Shown one piece after another: positions 19,451 to 29,518 of a DNA stretch of 64,000 bases (position 1 is the stretch's first letter; each line of letters opens with the position of its first letter). The DNA lies in NCBI RefSeq assembly GCF_020329435.1, contig NZ_JAGKJK010000017.1:49080-113079 (forward strand). The letters run 5' to 3'. This DNA is from Bradyrhizobium hereditatis. Its GTDB lineage: Bacteria; Pseudomonadota; Alphaproteobacteria; Rhizobiales; Xanthobacteraceae. The position numbers and the translations under genes are program-made. The notes under the pieces were generated by a model, which was not told the origin of the DNA, searched no databases, and saw only the letters and a program-made list of their open reading frames with translations.

Positions 19451-19535
19451 CGTCATTGCGAGTGAAGCGAAGCAATCCATCTCTCCGCGTGAGGAAAGCA
19501 TGGATTGCTTCGTCGCTTCGCTCCTCGCAATGACG
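19451..19535. repeat. Palindromic dispersed element
   Basis: Begins CGTCATTGCGAGTGAAG and ends CTCCTCGCAATGACG, forming a long inverted repeat. It is the same family as the element at 14232-14307 and sits between convergent genes, where it could also act as a transcription end. Confidence 0.7.
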
Positions 19536-19563
19536 GAGGAGAGAACTTCACATTACTACTCTG

Positions 19564-20037
19564 TCACTGGCACCTGTGCATCCGGCCATCGTCGAGGCGA
19601 ACCATCGTACCGGGCTGGCAGATGATGCCGTTGCGCGCCGCATAGTCCTGGCTCCATACGCCCGGGCCGCCGTAATAGGCGTAGGAGTCGCTGCCGGTAT
19701 AGTACGGACCGCTGCCGGCATAGGGGCCGCTACCGGCGTAGTAAGGCCGGCTGCCGGCGTAGGGGCCGCCGCCAGCGTAGTAGGGGCCGCTGCCGGCGTA
19801 GTACGCGGCGTTTGCTCCGGCTGCGACAGCACCGGCGCCTACTGCAGCCGCGCCGGCCGCAGCTCGCCGCGCCTGCCGCCGGGTGACAGCAGGAGGCGCT
19901 GGATCAACCGTCTGCGCCTGTGCGCGCTCAATCGACAGCGAAACACCTTTTTGTGCACTCCAGTCAAATGAGAGCGTGCCGGCGCACGCGAATACGGAAA
20001 CCGCGAGGGCAGCTTTTGTCAGACTTGGCTGTTTCAT
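19564..20037 (-). CDS. Exported Tyr/Gly-repeat protein with C-terminal Cys motif
   Basis: 157 residues from the ATG at 20035-20037, which has GGAG 8 bases upstream; a GTG 9 bases earlier is possible. A signal-like N-terminus is followed by an Ala-rich helix, then about six imperfect repeats of GPYYAGSGPYAGSR type between residues 75 and 115. The C-terminal segment ICQPGTMVRLDDGRMHRCQ has two Cys that could pair. Similar short exported proteins with this tail are common in the group, with no known role. The repeat tract is also a DNA-level repeat and could vary in length. Confidence 0.75.
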   Translation of the reverse strand: MKQPSLTKAALAVSVFACAGTLSFDWSAQKGVSLSIERAQAQTVDPAPPAVTRRQARRAAAGAAAVGAGAVAAGANAAYYAGSGPYYAGGGPYAGSRPYYAGSGPYAGSGPYYTGSDSYAYYGGPGVWSQDYAARNGIICQPGTMVRLDDGRMHRCQ

Positions 20038-20203
20038 GATACTCACTCCACGGTTGCCCCATGCTGAATTCTCGTGCGAACGTAGAACACGGTCAAGTAA
20101 CGTTCCGCGGATGGAACTTGCAGCGAATTGTCGAGCGTTTGAATCAAAGCGGCTTCATGAGCTGGCGTGCCTTTCTATTCGGGAAAGCGTCACCAGTGCT
20201 TTC

Positions 20204-20265
20204 CTCGTAGCCCGGATGAGCGAAGCGATATCCGGGGCAAGCCTATCCGCAATGACGGGGAGAGA
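20204..20265. repeat. Degenerate REP-like fragment
   Basis: Contains TAGCCCGGATGAGCGAAGCG, ATATCCGGG and GCAATGACGGGG, recognisable pieces of intergenic repeats of this group. It lies just downstream of the benzoylformate-decarboxylase-like gene's stop. Confidence 0.4.
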
Positions 20266-20273
20266 GCCTTGTC

Positions 20274-21902
<1,629 letters not shown>

Positions 21903-21922
21903 GGGACTCCCAGAGCTAGCTC

Positions 21923-22004
21923 CGTCATTCCGGGATGGTGCGTAGCACCAGACCCGGAATCTCGAAATTCCGGTTTCGATGCTTCGCATCGCCCCGGAAT
22001 GACG
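21923..22004. repeat. Palindromic dispersed element within the operon
   Basis: Starts CGTCATTCCGGG and ends CCCCGGAATGACG as inverted copies, with the small inner dyad GGTGCGTAGCACC. It separates the decarboxylase gene from the upstream hydratase gene and might process or attenuate the transcript. Confidence 0.65.
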
Positions 22005-22013
22005 TTCAGACTA

Positions 22014-22877
22014 CTACCACGTCGCCAACCCCTTCATCGTCGGCTGTCCCTCGGCATTCGCGATCCACAATTCCATGCCGGCGTGGGTCTCGTTGGCGTT
22101 GATCGAGAACTCGGTTCCTTCGAACAAGGGCTGCACGCCACGATAGCTGAATTTCTTCGGTGCTGAGTCGCCGTGCAGCTTGGCCGCGAACTCGACGATC
22201 AGCGCGGCCTGCAGCGGACCGTGGAAGATCAGGCCGGGATAGCCCTCGACCTTGGTGACGTAGTCGCGGTCGTAATGGATGCGGTGGCCGTTGAAGGTCA
22301 GCGCGGAGTAGCGGAACAGCAGCACGGGATCGCTGACGTGGGTTTCGCGGTGTCTTGCGATAGGCGGCGGTGGAGGGGCCTTGGGTGGCGAAGCAGGCGC
22401 AGCGCCGCCCATCTCGCGATAGACGATATCCTGCCGCTCGCGGATCGCGACCCCGCGCGGCGAGGTGATGACGTGCTCGACCGAGACGAAGCAGAGCTGG
22501 CCGGTGGAGCCGCTCTTCACCGTCACATCCGAAATGCGCGAGGTGCGCGTCGATTCATCGCCGACCCGCAAGGGCTGGATAAATTCGATCTCGCCGCCAG
22601 CCCACATCCGCCGCGGCAGCGGCACCGGCGGCAGGAAGCCGCCGCGGGTCGGATGGCCGTCCGGGCCGAGCTGCGACATCGGAAACACCGGCTGCGCCAG
22701 GCACCAATGCACGGTCCACGGCGCGGCGTCGCCCGTCTTCGGTTCGCCGATCTCCTGGAACAGCGTGGCGCGCAGGCCCTTGACGAGCTGCGCGGTGACG
22801 ATGTCGGTCGCTTCCGTGCTGCGGCCGATCCATTGGCGCAGATGGTCGAGGTCGAGTTTGGCAGCGGTTTCGGTCAT
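22014..22877 (-). CDS. MaoC/FAS1-like hydratase, probable mesaconyl-C4-CoA-type dehydratase
   Basis: 287 residues with two hot-dog regions. The N-terminal half carries GGFLPPVPLPRRMWAGGEI, typical of the FAS1-like dehydratase/HTD2 group; the C-terminal half has YSALTFNGHRIHYDRDYV, the hydratase active-site segment with Asn-His. Members hydrate or dehydrate enoyl-CoA esters, including mesaconyl-CoA. It lies 2 bases before the CoA-transferase gene in the operon, so it should act on the CoA ester that enzyme makes. The exact substrate is inference. Confidence 0.82.
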   Translation of the reverse strand: MTETAAKLDLDHLRQWIGRSTEATDIVTAQLVKGLRATLFQEIGEPKTGDAAPWTVHWCLAQPVFPMSQLGPDGHPTRGGFLPPVPLPRRMWAGGEIEFIQPLRVGDESTRTSRISDVTVKSGSTGQLCFVSVEHVITSPRGVAIRERQDIVYREMGGAAPASPPKAPPPPPIARHRETHVSDPVLLFRYSALTFNGHRIHYDRDYVTKVEGYPGLIFHGPLQAALIVEFAAKLHGDSAPKKFSYRGVQPLFEGTEFSINANETHAGMELWIANAEGQPTMKGLATW

Positions 22878-22879
22878 GA

Positions 22880-24001
22880 CTAAGCGCTTTTGATGCGGGC
22901 TTTGGAGATTTCGACATGCTGGCCGATCGCGGGTACGGCGCCATAGTGCCGTTCCTCGCCGACGAAGATCGCGGCCGGCGCGGCATAGCTCACCTTGCCG
23001 TTCGGCGTATCGACCTCGATGCGGCGCAGATGCGGGTGCACCGAGAGATCGGCCATGGTGTTGACCTCGGCAAACGCAATGTCGGCCTCGTCAAGCCGCT
23101 TGAGCAATTCGACGCGATTCATCGAGGCGAAGCTGTCGGCAACGGTCTTGTCGGTGAGCTGACGGTTGCGCACGCGCTCGACCATATTGGCAAAGCGTGG
23201 ATCATTTGGCAGGTCGGGCTGATCCAGCACCTCGGCGCAGAGTTTCTTCCATTCGCGCTCGCTCTGGATCGAGATCAGGATGCCCTTGCCGTCCCTGGAA
23301 TTGAACACGCCATAGGGCGCGATCGAGGGATGGGCCAGCGCCATCCGCTTCGGCGGATTGCCGGCTTCCGAATTGAGCAGCGGCACCGCCATCCAGTCGG
23401 CCATCACGTCGAACATCGAAATCCTGATGTCGGCACCCTTGCCCGTGCGGCCGCGCGCGATCAAGGCTTCGAGGATCGCGGCGTGCGCGGTGGCGCCGGT
23501 CGCGATATCGACGACGGAGATGCCGACGCGCGACGGGCCCTCGGGGCCGCCGGTGATCGAGGCAAGCCCGCTCTCGGCCTGGATCAGGAGGTCATAGGCC
23601 TTGCGGTCGGCGTAGGGGCCACTGTCGCCATAGCCGGAGATGGTGCAGCAGATCAGCGCCGGGTAATCCTTCTTGAGACGATCCGGCGAGAAGCCGAGCT
23701 TGTCCATCGAGCCAGGCTTGAGGTTCTGTAACAGCACGTCGGCGCGTCCGATCAGCTCTTCGAGCGCGGCGCGGCCTTCGCTCGTCGCGAGATCGATCAC
23801 CTGCGAATGCTTGCCGCGGTTGAGCCAGACGAAATAGCTGCTCTGACCCTTGGCGGCGGCGTCATAGCCGCGGGCGAAATCGCCCTCGGGGCGCTCGACC
23901 TTAATGACATGCGCGCCGGCATCCGCCAGGCGCGAGCTGCAGAACGGCGCGGCAACGGCCTGTTCGACGGAGACGACGATCAATCCCTCTAGCGGCAACA
24001 T
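22880..24001 (-). CDS. CaiB/BaiF family CoA-transferase
   Basis: 373 residues. Motifs: GLIVVSVEQAVAAPFCSSRL, GAHVIKVERPEGDFAR and YADRKAYDLLIQAESGL, whose Asp is the expected acyl-carrying nucleophile of class III CoA-transferases. Positioned between the acyl-CoA dehydrogenase (9-base gap) and the hydratase (2-base gap), it probably activates the pathway substrate by transfer of CoA from succinyl-CoA or another thioester. It is clearly different from the CoA-transferase at 4263. Confidence 0.9.
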   Translation of the reverse strand: MLPLEGLIVVSVEQAVAAPFCSSRLADAGAHVIKVERPEGDFARGYDAAAKGQSSYFVWLNRGKHSQVIDLATSEGRAALEELIGRADVLLQNLKPGSMDKLGFSPDRLKKDYPALICCTISGYGDSGPYADRKAYDLLIQAESGLASITGGPEGPSRVGISVVDIATGATAHAAILEALIARGRTGKGADIRISMFDVMADWMAVPLLNSEAGNPPKRMALAHPSIAPYGVFNSRDGKGILISIQSEREWKKLCAEVLDQPDLPNDPRFANMVERVRNRQLTDKTVADSFASMNRVELLKRLDEADIAFAEVNTMADLSVHPHLRRIEVDTPNGKVSYAAPAAIFVGEERHYGAVPAIGQHVEISKARIKSA

Positions 24002-24010
24002 CTTCGGTTC

Positions 24011-25177
24011 TCAGTAGGAGCGGGGCAGGCCGAGCACATGCTCGGCGACGTAGGACAGGATCAGGTTGGTCGAGATCGGCGCCACCTGATAGAGCCGCGT
24101 CTCGCGGAACTTGCGCTCGACGTCGTATTCTTCCGCGAAGCCGAAACCGCCATGGGTCTGCACGCAGGCATTTGCCGCTTCCCAGGAGGCATCCGCCGCC
24201 AGCATCTTGGCCATGTTGGCCTCCGCGCCGCAATCGAGCCCGGCCTCATATTTGCGGGTCGCTTCCTTCACCATCAATTCGGCCGCACGCATCGCAGCGT
24301 AGGCCTTTGCGATCGGGAACTGGATGCCTTGGTTCATGCCGATCGGGCGGCCGAACACGGCGCGCTCCTTGGCGTAGGCGGTGGCCTTCGCGATGAACCA
24401 TTTGGCGTCGCCGATGCATTCCGCTGCAATGAGAATACGCTCGGCGTTCATGCCGGAGAGAATGTAGCGAAAGCCCTTGCCTTCTTCGCCGATCAGGTTT
24501 TCGGCCGGCACGCGCATATCCGTGAAGAACACCTCTGTTGTGGCGTGGTTCATCATGGTGCGGATCGGCCGGATCTCCAGACCCTTGCCCTTGACCTCGC
24601 GCATGTCGACGATGAACACCGACAAGCCATCCGTGCGCTTCTTCGCCTGTTCCTTCGGCGTGGTGCGCGCCAAGAGGATCATCAGGTCGGAATGCTCGGC
24701 GCGGCTGGTCCAGATCTTCTGGCCGTTGACGACGTAGTGGTCGCCGTCACGCTTGGCGACGGTCTTCAGCGAGGAGGTGTCGGTGCCGCTGGTTGGTTCG
24801 GTGACGCCGAACGCCTGCAGCCGCAATTTGCCGCTGGCGATCCCGGGCAGATATTTCGCTTTCTGGGCGTCGCTGCCGTGCCGCAGAACGGTGCCCATCG
24901 TGTACATCTGGGCGTGGCAGCCGCCGCCATTGCAGCCCGCGCGCTGGATCTCTTCCAGGATCGCGGCCGCGGCCGAAAGCTTCAGCCCGGAGCCGCCATA
25001 TTCCTCGGGGATCAGCACCGAGAGATAGCCGGCTTCCGTCAGCGCATCGACGAACTCCTTGGGATACGCCATCTGGCGGTCGAGCTTGCGCCAGTATTCG
25101 CCGGGGAACTGGGCGCAGAGTTTGGCGACGGCGTCGCGGATGTCGTGGAATTCGTCTTGTTGTTCTTGTGCGGTCAT
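24011..25177 (-). CDS. Acyl-CoA dehydrogenase
   Basis: 388 residues, FAD-dependent acyl-CoA dehydrogenase fold: LQAFGVTEPTSGTDTSS (FAD contact), NGQKIWTSRAEHSD, ERILIAAECIG, and the C-terminal QTHGGFGFAEEYDVERKFRE. It introduces an alpha,beta double bond in a CoA ester, feeding electrons to ETF. It is the promoter-proximal gene of a four-gene minus-strand operon and starts 128 bases from the divergent LysR gene. The first step of the pathway could be oxidation of the activated acid followed by hydration by the downstream hydratase. Confidence 0.92.
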   Translation of the reverse strand: MTAQEQQDEFHDIRDAVAKLCAQFPGEYWRKLDRQMAYPKEFVDALTEAGYLSVLIPEEYGGSGLKLSAAAAILEEIQRAGCNGGGCHAQMYTMGTVLRHGSDAQKAKYLPGIASGKLRLQAFGVTEPTSGTDTSSLKTVAKRDGDHYVVNGQKIWTSRAEHSDLMILLARTTPKEQAKKRTDGLSVFIVDMREVKGKGLEIRPIRTMMNHATTEVFFTDMRVPAENLIGEEGKGFRYILSGMNAERILIAAECIGDAKWFIAKATAYAKERAVFGRPIGMNQGIQFPIAKAYAAMRAAELMVKEATRKYEAGLDCGAEANMAKMLAADASWEAANACVQTHGGFGFAEEYDVERKFRETRLYQVAPISTNLILSYVAEHVLGLPRSY

Positions 25178-25247
25178 CTGATTTTTTGGGCGTGGATGCG
25201 GGTTGATGTCAATTGCTTAAGGTGACGGAACGTTGTGAAACGGCGGC

Positions 25248-25284
25248 AGGTCCCCTATGCTGAATTGTTATAGCGTATGGACCT
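25248..25284. promoter_or_regulatory. LysR-type binding dyad between divergent units
   Basis: CTAT-N11-ATAG at 25255-25273 fits the T-N11-A box of LysR regulators, and it is enclosed by a second inverted pair, AGGTCC (25248) and GGACCT (25279). It sits 33 bases before the LysR start and about 70 bases upstream of the acyl-CoA dehydrogenase start, the usual place for autoregulation and divergent activation. Confidence 0.55.
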
Positions 25285-25305
25285 GCCTTCGAAGAATGGC
25301 AAGTA

Positions 25306-26229
25306 ATGGATATCCGGCAGCTCAGGACCTTCAGTTGCGTGGCCGAGCTCGGCAGCCTCAGCAAGGCTTCCGATACGCTGCGCGTGGCGCAGCCGGCGCT
25401 GAGCCGCCAGATCAAGCTGCTCGAGCATGAATTGCGCGCCGAGCTGTTCACGCGGAACGGCCGCGGCATGGTGCTGACCGACGCCGGCCGCCTGCTGCTC
25501 GCGCGCACTGCGGGGATCGTCCGGCAGATTGACCAGGTGCGCGACGAGATCCAGTCGGCCGGCGGGCCGCCCTCGGGACGCGTGGTGCTCGGCCTGGTGC
25601 CGACCGTGAGCTGCGTGATCTCGGCGCGGCTTGCCCGACGCACCGTCGACACCTATCCGGGCATTTCGCTCTGCATCGTCGAAAGCTACAGCGGCCACCT
25701 GACGGAATGGCTGCACCGCGGCGAGATGGATCTGGCGCTGATCTATGGTCCGTCGAGCGACCTGCACCTCTCCGTGCAGAGCCTCGGCCGCGATCCGATC
25801 GTTGCGGTCGGGCCGCGCGGCAGCGGTCTGTCGCAGAAGAAGCAGGTCGATATCGGCTGGCTGCTGAAGCAGCGCCTCGTGCTGCCCAGTCATTCGCACG
25901 GGCTCCGGGCGCTGATCGAGCAGGCGGCGGCGAAGAAAAAGCTGAAGCTCGACGTCAAGCTGGAAGCGGACTCATTCCGAGTGCTGACCAGCCTCGTCGA
26001 GGAAGGTCTGGGATACACGCTGCTGCCGCCATCCTCGGTACGCAACGAAGTCGCCGCCGGTCGGCTGGAAACCGCAGCGATCACAAAACCCTCGCCGATG
26101 CGCGAACTAACCCTTGCGTCTCCCATCGATCATCCCGGCTCGACTGCGATTGCGCTGGTGAGCGAGCTGCTTCGCGACGAACTGATCGCCTGCCGCGAAG
26201 AGGGCCTCTGGGACATCAAGCTCGCCTGA
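25306..26229 (+). CDS. LysR family transcriptional regulator of the adjacent CoA operon
   Basis: 307 residues. The winged helix-turn-helix at the N-terminus (MDIRQLRTFSCVAELGSLSK, LRVAQPALSRQIKLLEHEL) is typical; the C-terminal part is a periplasmic-binding-like effector domain. The divergent layout with the acyl-CoA dehydrogenase operon and the dyad in between strongly suggests it controls that operon in response to a pathway metabolite. The effector is unknown. Confidence 0.93.
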   Translation: MDIRQLRTFSCVAELGSLSKASDTLRVAQPALSRQIKLLEHELRAELFTRNGRGMVLTDAGRLLLARTAGIVRQIDQVRDEIQSAGGPPSGRVVLGLVPTVSCVISARLARRTVDTYPGISLCIVESYSGHLTEWLHRGEMDLALIYGPSSDLHLSVQSLGRDPIVAVGPRGSGLSQKKQVDIGWLLKQRLVLPSHSHGLRALIEQAAAKKKLKLDVKLEADSFRVLTSLVEEGLGYTLLPPSSVRNEVAAGRLETAAITKPSPMRELTLASPIDHPGSTAIALVSELLRDELIACREEGLWDIKLA

Positions 26230-26393
26230 GCTTGTGTCGGGCCTTGCGGGAATGGCTTAGAGGAAAACGGCTAGGGGCGGCATTCTCATCTGGCTACTTC
26301 TGTCATGCCGCAATTGTATAGGGCGGACATGGACATTGCAGATGTGCTCATGAGGCCCGCTAGGCTAGTTTCCTTCTTTTCAATTGTGAGGGG

Positions 26394-26783
26394 CTATTGG
26401 TTGGCGGTACCTTCGATGACGAAGGCATCAGTGCGGCCGGACTTCTGGCGATACGACCGGAGCGCGGAATACGCTGCCGAGTTGTACCAGGCCATGGCCT
26501 TATCCACGTTGTCGAAGGCGATCACGATAAATCGACCTTTAGGGGCATCACCTTCCAGCTTGGCGACAGTGCCGCCGCGAACGATGAAGCGGCCGCCGAA
26601 CGGCTCCAAGGTTGAAAGGAATTCTTCGCGATGGGGCTTGATGCCCTCAGGATCCATCAGCTCGAAATCGGCAACATAGAAGGCGGGCGGCTTGGTCTGG
26701 GCATGCAGAACCGACAAACCAACGCCGCCGAGCACGCCACCAGAGGCAAGCGCGCAAAACAGGAGCGGGAGTCTTACTTTCAT
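26394..26783 (-). CDS. Exported DUF1330 domain protein
   Basis: 129 residues. I chose the second ATG (26781-26783), because AAGGA lies 8 bases before it but directly abuts the first ATG. A signal sequence (LLFCALASGGVLGGVGLSVLHA) precedes a ferredoxin-like alpha/beta domain: FYVADFELMDPEGIKPHREE, GGRFIVRGGTV, FIVIAFDNVDKAMAWYNSAAY, the standard DUF1330 pattern. Role unknown; these proteins resemble dimeric alpha+beta barrels. Most family members are cytosolic, so the signal peptide is notable. Confidence 0.85.
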   Translation of the reverse strand: MKVRLPLLFCALASGGVLGGVGLSVLHAQTKPPAFYVADFELMDPEGIKPHREEFLSTLEPFGGRFIVRGGTVAKLEGDAPKGRFIVIAFDNVDKAMAWYNSAAYSALRSYRQKSGRTDAFVIEGTANQ

Positions 26784-26808
26784 TCGGACCATCCTTTGCT
26801 ATCGGCTA

Positions 26809-26990
26809 TCAAGCGTTTTCCTCTCGAGGGATGACCTTAACCGTCGCGGAGCGCGCGCGCGTACCGATCATCGGGTCAAGATATTCGCTGCTGCGGTCCT
26901 TCGCCCGATAGGCTTGATCGATGCGCTCGTTGAATGGGCCCGTCGACCGGTTCGAAAGCGATTTCTTTGGTCATCCCGGCGGTCGTAAAT
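26809..26990 (-). pseudogene. Frameshifted C-terminal fragment of a DUF2255-like protein
   Basis: Two adjacent reading frames on the minus strand join into one family-like sequence: GMTKEIAFEPVDGP in one frame, then FNERIDQAYRAKDRSSEYLD and PMIGTRARSATVKVIPR in the next, ending at the stop 26809-26811. This is the typical end of DUF2255 proteins (xxIDxAYxxKY...RxxTxxxxPR) as I remember the family. No start or N-terminal half is left, so this is a remnant. Confidence 0.5.
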
Positions 26991-27103
26991 CATCACGCCT
27001 CCCTCACGTTGCCTGTGCCTCCTGCCACGCGATGACAATCAGGGAATGGCTCTGCCGCGACTAGCCGCTATAATCAGCAAGGACTTATAAGCTGGAGCAA
27101 TAA

Positions 27104-27997
27104 ATGGCGCGTGGGAGCTTCGATGACCTTCGCTACCTCATAGCCGTCGCCCGAGAGCAAAGCTTTACTAAGGCGGCGGGAAAGCTCGGCGTATCGCAGT
27201 CGGCGCTCAGCCAGACGATCCGCCAGATCGAAGGCCGTCTGGGCGTTCGGCTTCTGACCCGCACGACCCGCAGTGTCGCGCTGACCGAAGCGGGCGAGCG
27301 CCTGGTGCGGACGGTGGCACCGCGCTTCGAAGAGATCGAGGCCGAGCTTGAGGCTTTGAGCGAACTGCGGGAAAAACCTGCTGGAGCGGTGCGGATCACG
27401 GCCGGCGACCACGCAATCAGGTCGGTGCTCTGGCCGAAGCTGCAGAGATTCCTGCCGAATTATCCGGACATCAAGGTCGAGATTGTCATCGACTATGGTC
27501 TGACGGATATCGTTGCCGAGCGCCATGATGCCGGCGTGCGCTGGGGTGAGCAGATCGCGAAGGACATGATCGCGGTGCGGATCGGGCCGGATATCCGCTT
27601 CGCCGTTGTCGGCACGAAATCCTACTTTGCAAAGCGAGCCGTGCCGCGAAAGCCGCAGGATCTGATCGAGCACAACTGCATCAACCTTCGCCTGCCGACC
27701 TATGGCGGCACTTATCCCTGGGAGTTCGAGAAGAACGGGCGCGAGCTGAAGGTACGTGTCGAAGGCCAGCTCGTCTTCAACAGCATTTTCCAGGTGCTGG
27801 ATGCCGCCGTTGCCGGGCTTGGTCTCGGCTTCGTGCCGGAAGACATCGCGCCGCCATTTCTCGCGAAGGGCCGCCTCGAGCGCGTGCTCGAACAGTGGTG
27901 CCCGCCTTGGTCGGGCTACCACCTCTATTATCCTCACCGCCGTCAGTCCTCACCGGCATTTGCCCTGCTGGTCGACGCCTTGCGCTACCGGGAATGA
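27104..27997 (+). CDS. LysR family transcriptional regulator
   Basis: 297 residues: N-terminal helix-turn-helix (SFTKAAGKLGVSQSALSQTI) and a substrate-binding-like domain of the CrgA/AaeR-like group (VRITAGDHAIRSVLWPKL, GVRWGEQIAKDM, GLGLGFVPEDIAPPFL). Such regulators usually control a neighbouring oxidoreductase gene. Here the neighbours are a decayed DUF2255-like gene and two small exported proteins, so its original target may be lost from this locus or lie elsewhere. Confidence 0.92.
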   Translation: MARGSFDDLRYLIAVAREQSFTKAAGKLGVSQSALSQTIRQIEGRLGVRLLTRTTRSVALTEAGERLVRTVAPRFEEIEAELEALSELREKPAGAVRITAGDHAIRSVLWPKLQRFLPNYPDIKVEIVIDYGLTDIVAERHDAGVRWGEQIAKDMIAVRIGPDIRFAVVGTKSYFAKRAVPRKPQDLIEHNCINLRLPTYGGTYPWEFEKNGRELKVRVEGQLVFNSIFQVLDAAVAGLGLGFVPEDIAPPFLAKGRLERVLEQWCPPWSGYHLYYPHRRQSSPAFALLVDALRYRE

Positions 27998-28028
27998 CAG
28001 CGCTCAAGAGGAGCCGTACCGATCGGCC

Positions 28029-28421
28029 TCACTTCGCTTTGGCGCCGAGCATAATGGGGACAGTCCGGACAAGTTTGAGTGACTTGACCATCTTCTCCGT
28101 CGTGGCCTTATACTTTTTGAAATGAGCGGATTCCAGATGCGACTTGTACGCATCCGCATCCCGATAAATTTCAAAGACTCTGATGTTGGCGGGATTATCC
28201 TTTTCAGCCACCGCGTATAAGACCAGAACGCCTGGCTCGAGGCGAATAGCGGCGTCCATCTGCTCCAGAACCGCTGCCTTGTAGCTTTCCAACTGAGTGG
28301 GATCGATTTCCAGTTCTGCCAGCTGTACGTATTGGCTCTGCGTCTCCTGCGTAAGCGCCGGCCCGGACAGACATGATATCAGCACTGAGGCGGCAAGCAT
28401 CAGAGACTGCTTAGTGTTCAT
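28029..28421 (-). CDS. Exported antibiotic-biosynthesis-monooxygenase-like (ABM) protein
   Basis: 130 residues with AGGAGG ideally placed before the ATG. A signal peptide (SLMLAASVLISCLSGPALT) is followed by an ABM dimeric alpha+beta-barrel domain: VQLAELEIDPTQLESYKAAV, EPGVLVLYAVAEKDNPANI, FEIYRDADAYKSHLESAHF. Family members are quinol monooxygenases or of unknown function. It is convergent with the LysR gene and similar in style to the exported DUF1330 protein 1.2 kb away. Confidence 0.87.
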   Translation of the reverse strand: MNTKQSLMLAASVLISCLSGPALTQETQSQYVQLAELEIDPTQLESYKAAVLEQMDAAIRLEPGVLVLYAVAEKDNPANIRVFEIYRDADAYKSHLESAHFKKYKATTEKMVKSLKLVRTVPIMLGAKAK

Positions 28422-29344
28422 GTCGTCCTCCTGGTAGCTGTCGAAGCGGAAACTGTTCCGCCGCCATGACTCGCAACAAGAACAGGGTGCCGGATCCGGC
28501 GTTAGTACCTACGTTTGTTGTAGGGGACGCCGAGCCGTTCGATTAGGCTGCAGAACGTGCATGGAGTTATTAGGACGGCTGATTAATAGCCTAGACGAGT
28601 CTCAGCCCATGCCGGCTCGCAACGGTCTGACCCAGGCGGGACTGGATCGGTGGATGGACTCGCGGGCGCCGACGGTCGGATCGAGGCGCTGGAATGTGAA
28701 GAAGTGCACCAATCAGCAGTAAAACTACGAGCCACCTATCAGCAAAGTTTTAAGCGATAATTAGCCGGCCGCTGTTACCCTGAACCCCATGAAAGCAATT
28801 GTCGCCGCGTCAGTTTGCTGCATCGTTTTCTCTCTGGCAGACCAGGTTCTGTTCGGTGGCCGGCTCGTCGAAGCTTTGCCTCTGTTTGTGAAGGCCGTCG
28901 CAAGGGGCTTTTTCGGCTGAACTATCGCAGCCGCACACGGCAGCTGTTGCCTGCACGATGTCGGGCGGCCACGAGGCGTGGCAGGCCTCCGCTTTCTCAA
29001 CTTTGTAACTGGCAGGAAGCCCGGATAGGCCTGCTTCGGCTTGCCGGCCGCACGCTGTCGTCGACGAAATCAAGGCGAGCTCTTGAAAGGTTCTAATTGG
29101 CCTCACTCACTAGGATCCCGGCAACCAGGTGCTCGAATCTCTGGCGTCGCAGATCGAGTCTATGGCGTTGATGCGCGCGTCCAGCGATGCGAGCGCGGCT
29201 TTTTACAAGTCATCGTGGACGGCCGAACCGGCATGATTTGATGGCTTTTTGGCAGAGATCGCTATTGTAGCCAGTAGCCCACCTTCGCTATCTTAGCGTG
29301 TCCTTCAGGCCTAAGTCGGATCGGTTTTCGCATCGGAGACCGTC
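28422..29344. other. Gene-poor stretch with one tiny gene and relics
   Basis: About 920 bases with no normal-sized gene. It contains the probable 43-residue gene at 28789-28920. A relic frame at 29114-29233 reads DPGNQVLESLASQIESMALM and onward to a stop, without a start. The remaining open frames on both strands have Arg/Ser-rich shadow-like translations. The lower GC and decayed look suggest insertion and loss. Confidence 0.45.
28789..28920 (+). CDS. Very small hydrophobic protein, 43 residues
   Basis: ATG at 28789 to TGA at 28918-28920. The translation starts MKAIVAASVCCIVFSLADQ and ends LFVKAVARGFFG: one hydrophobic helix and a short amphipathic tail. Codon use is in keeping with neighbours, and similar MKAIV-type micro-proteins occur in Bradyrhizobium as far as I remember. 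There is no clear ribosome site upstream, which lowers confidence. Confidence 0.45.
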   Translation: MKAIVAASVCCIVFSLADQVLFGGRLVEALPLFVKAVARGFFG

Positions 29345-29518
29345 GTGACACGTTATTCTGATTTTCTGCAAAGTCTTCGAGCCGCAACTGATGTTGCGCC
29401 GTTCCGCGCAATCATCGCTGCGATCGCTGAACTCATCGACGCCTCACAAATCAACGCCCCAGATCCGATTCTCTTCCAGGCCTTGCCTGCCGTGCTCTAC
29501 ATCTGGAGAGCCGCGTGA
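29345..29518 (+). CDS. Small protein (57 residues) coupled to the patatin gene
   Basis: GTG at 29345 with GGAG 7 bases upstream; stop at 29516-29518 overlaps the GTG start of the patatin gene (GTGA). The translation begins VTRYSDFLQSLRAATDVAPF and ends ALPAVLYIWRAA, an amphipathic, helix-rich small protein. The overlap and ribosome site suggest it is translated and couples translation of the phospholipase gene. I do not recognise a family. Confidence 0.5.
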   Translation: MTRYSDFLQSLRAATDVAPFRAIIAAIAELIDASQINAPDPILFQALPAVLYIWRAA

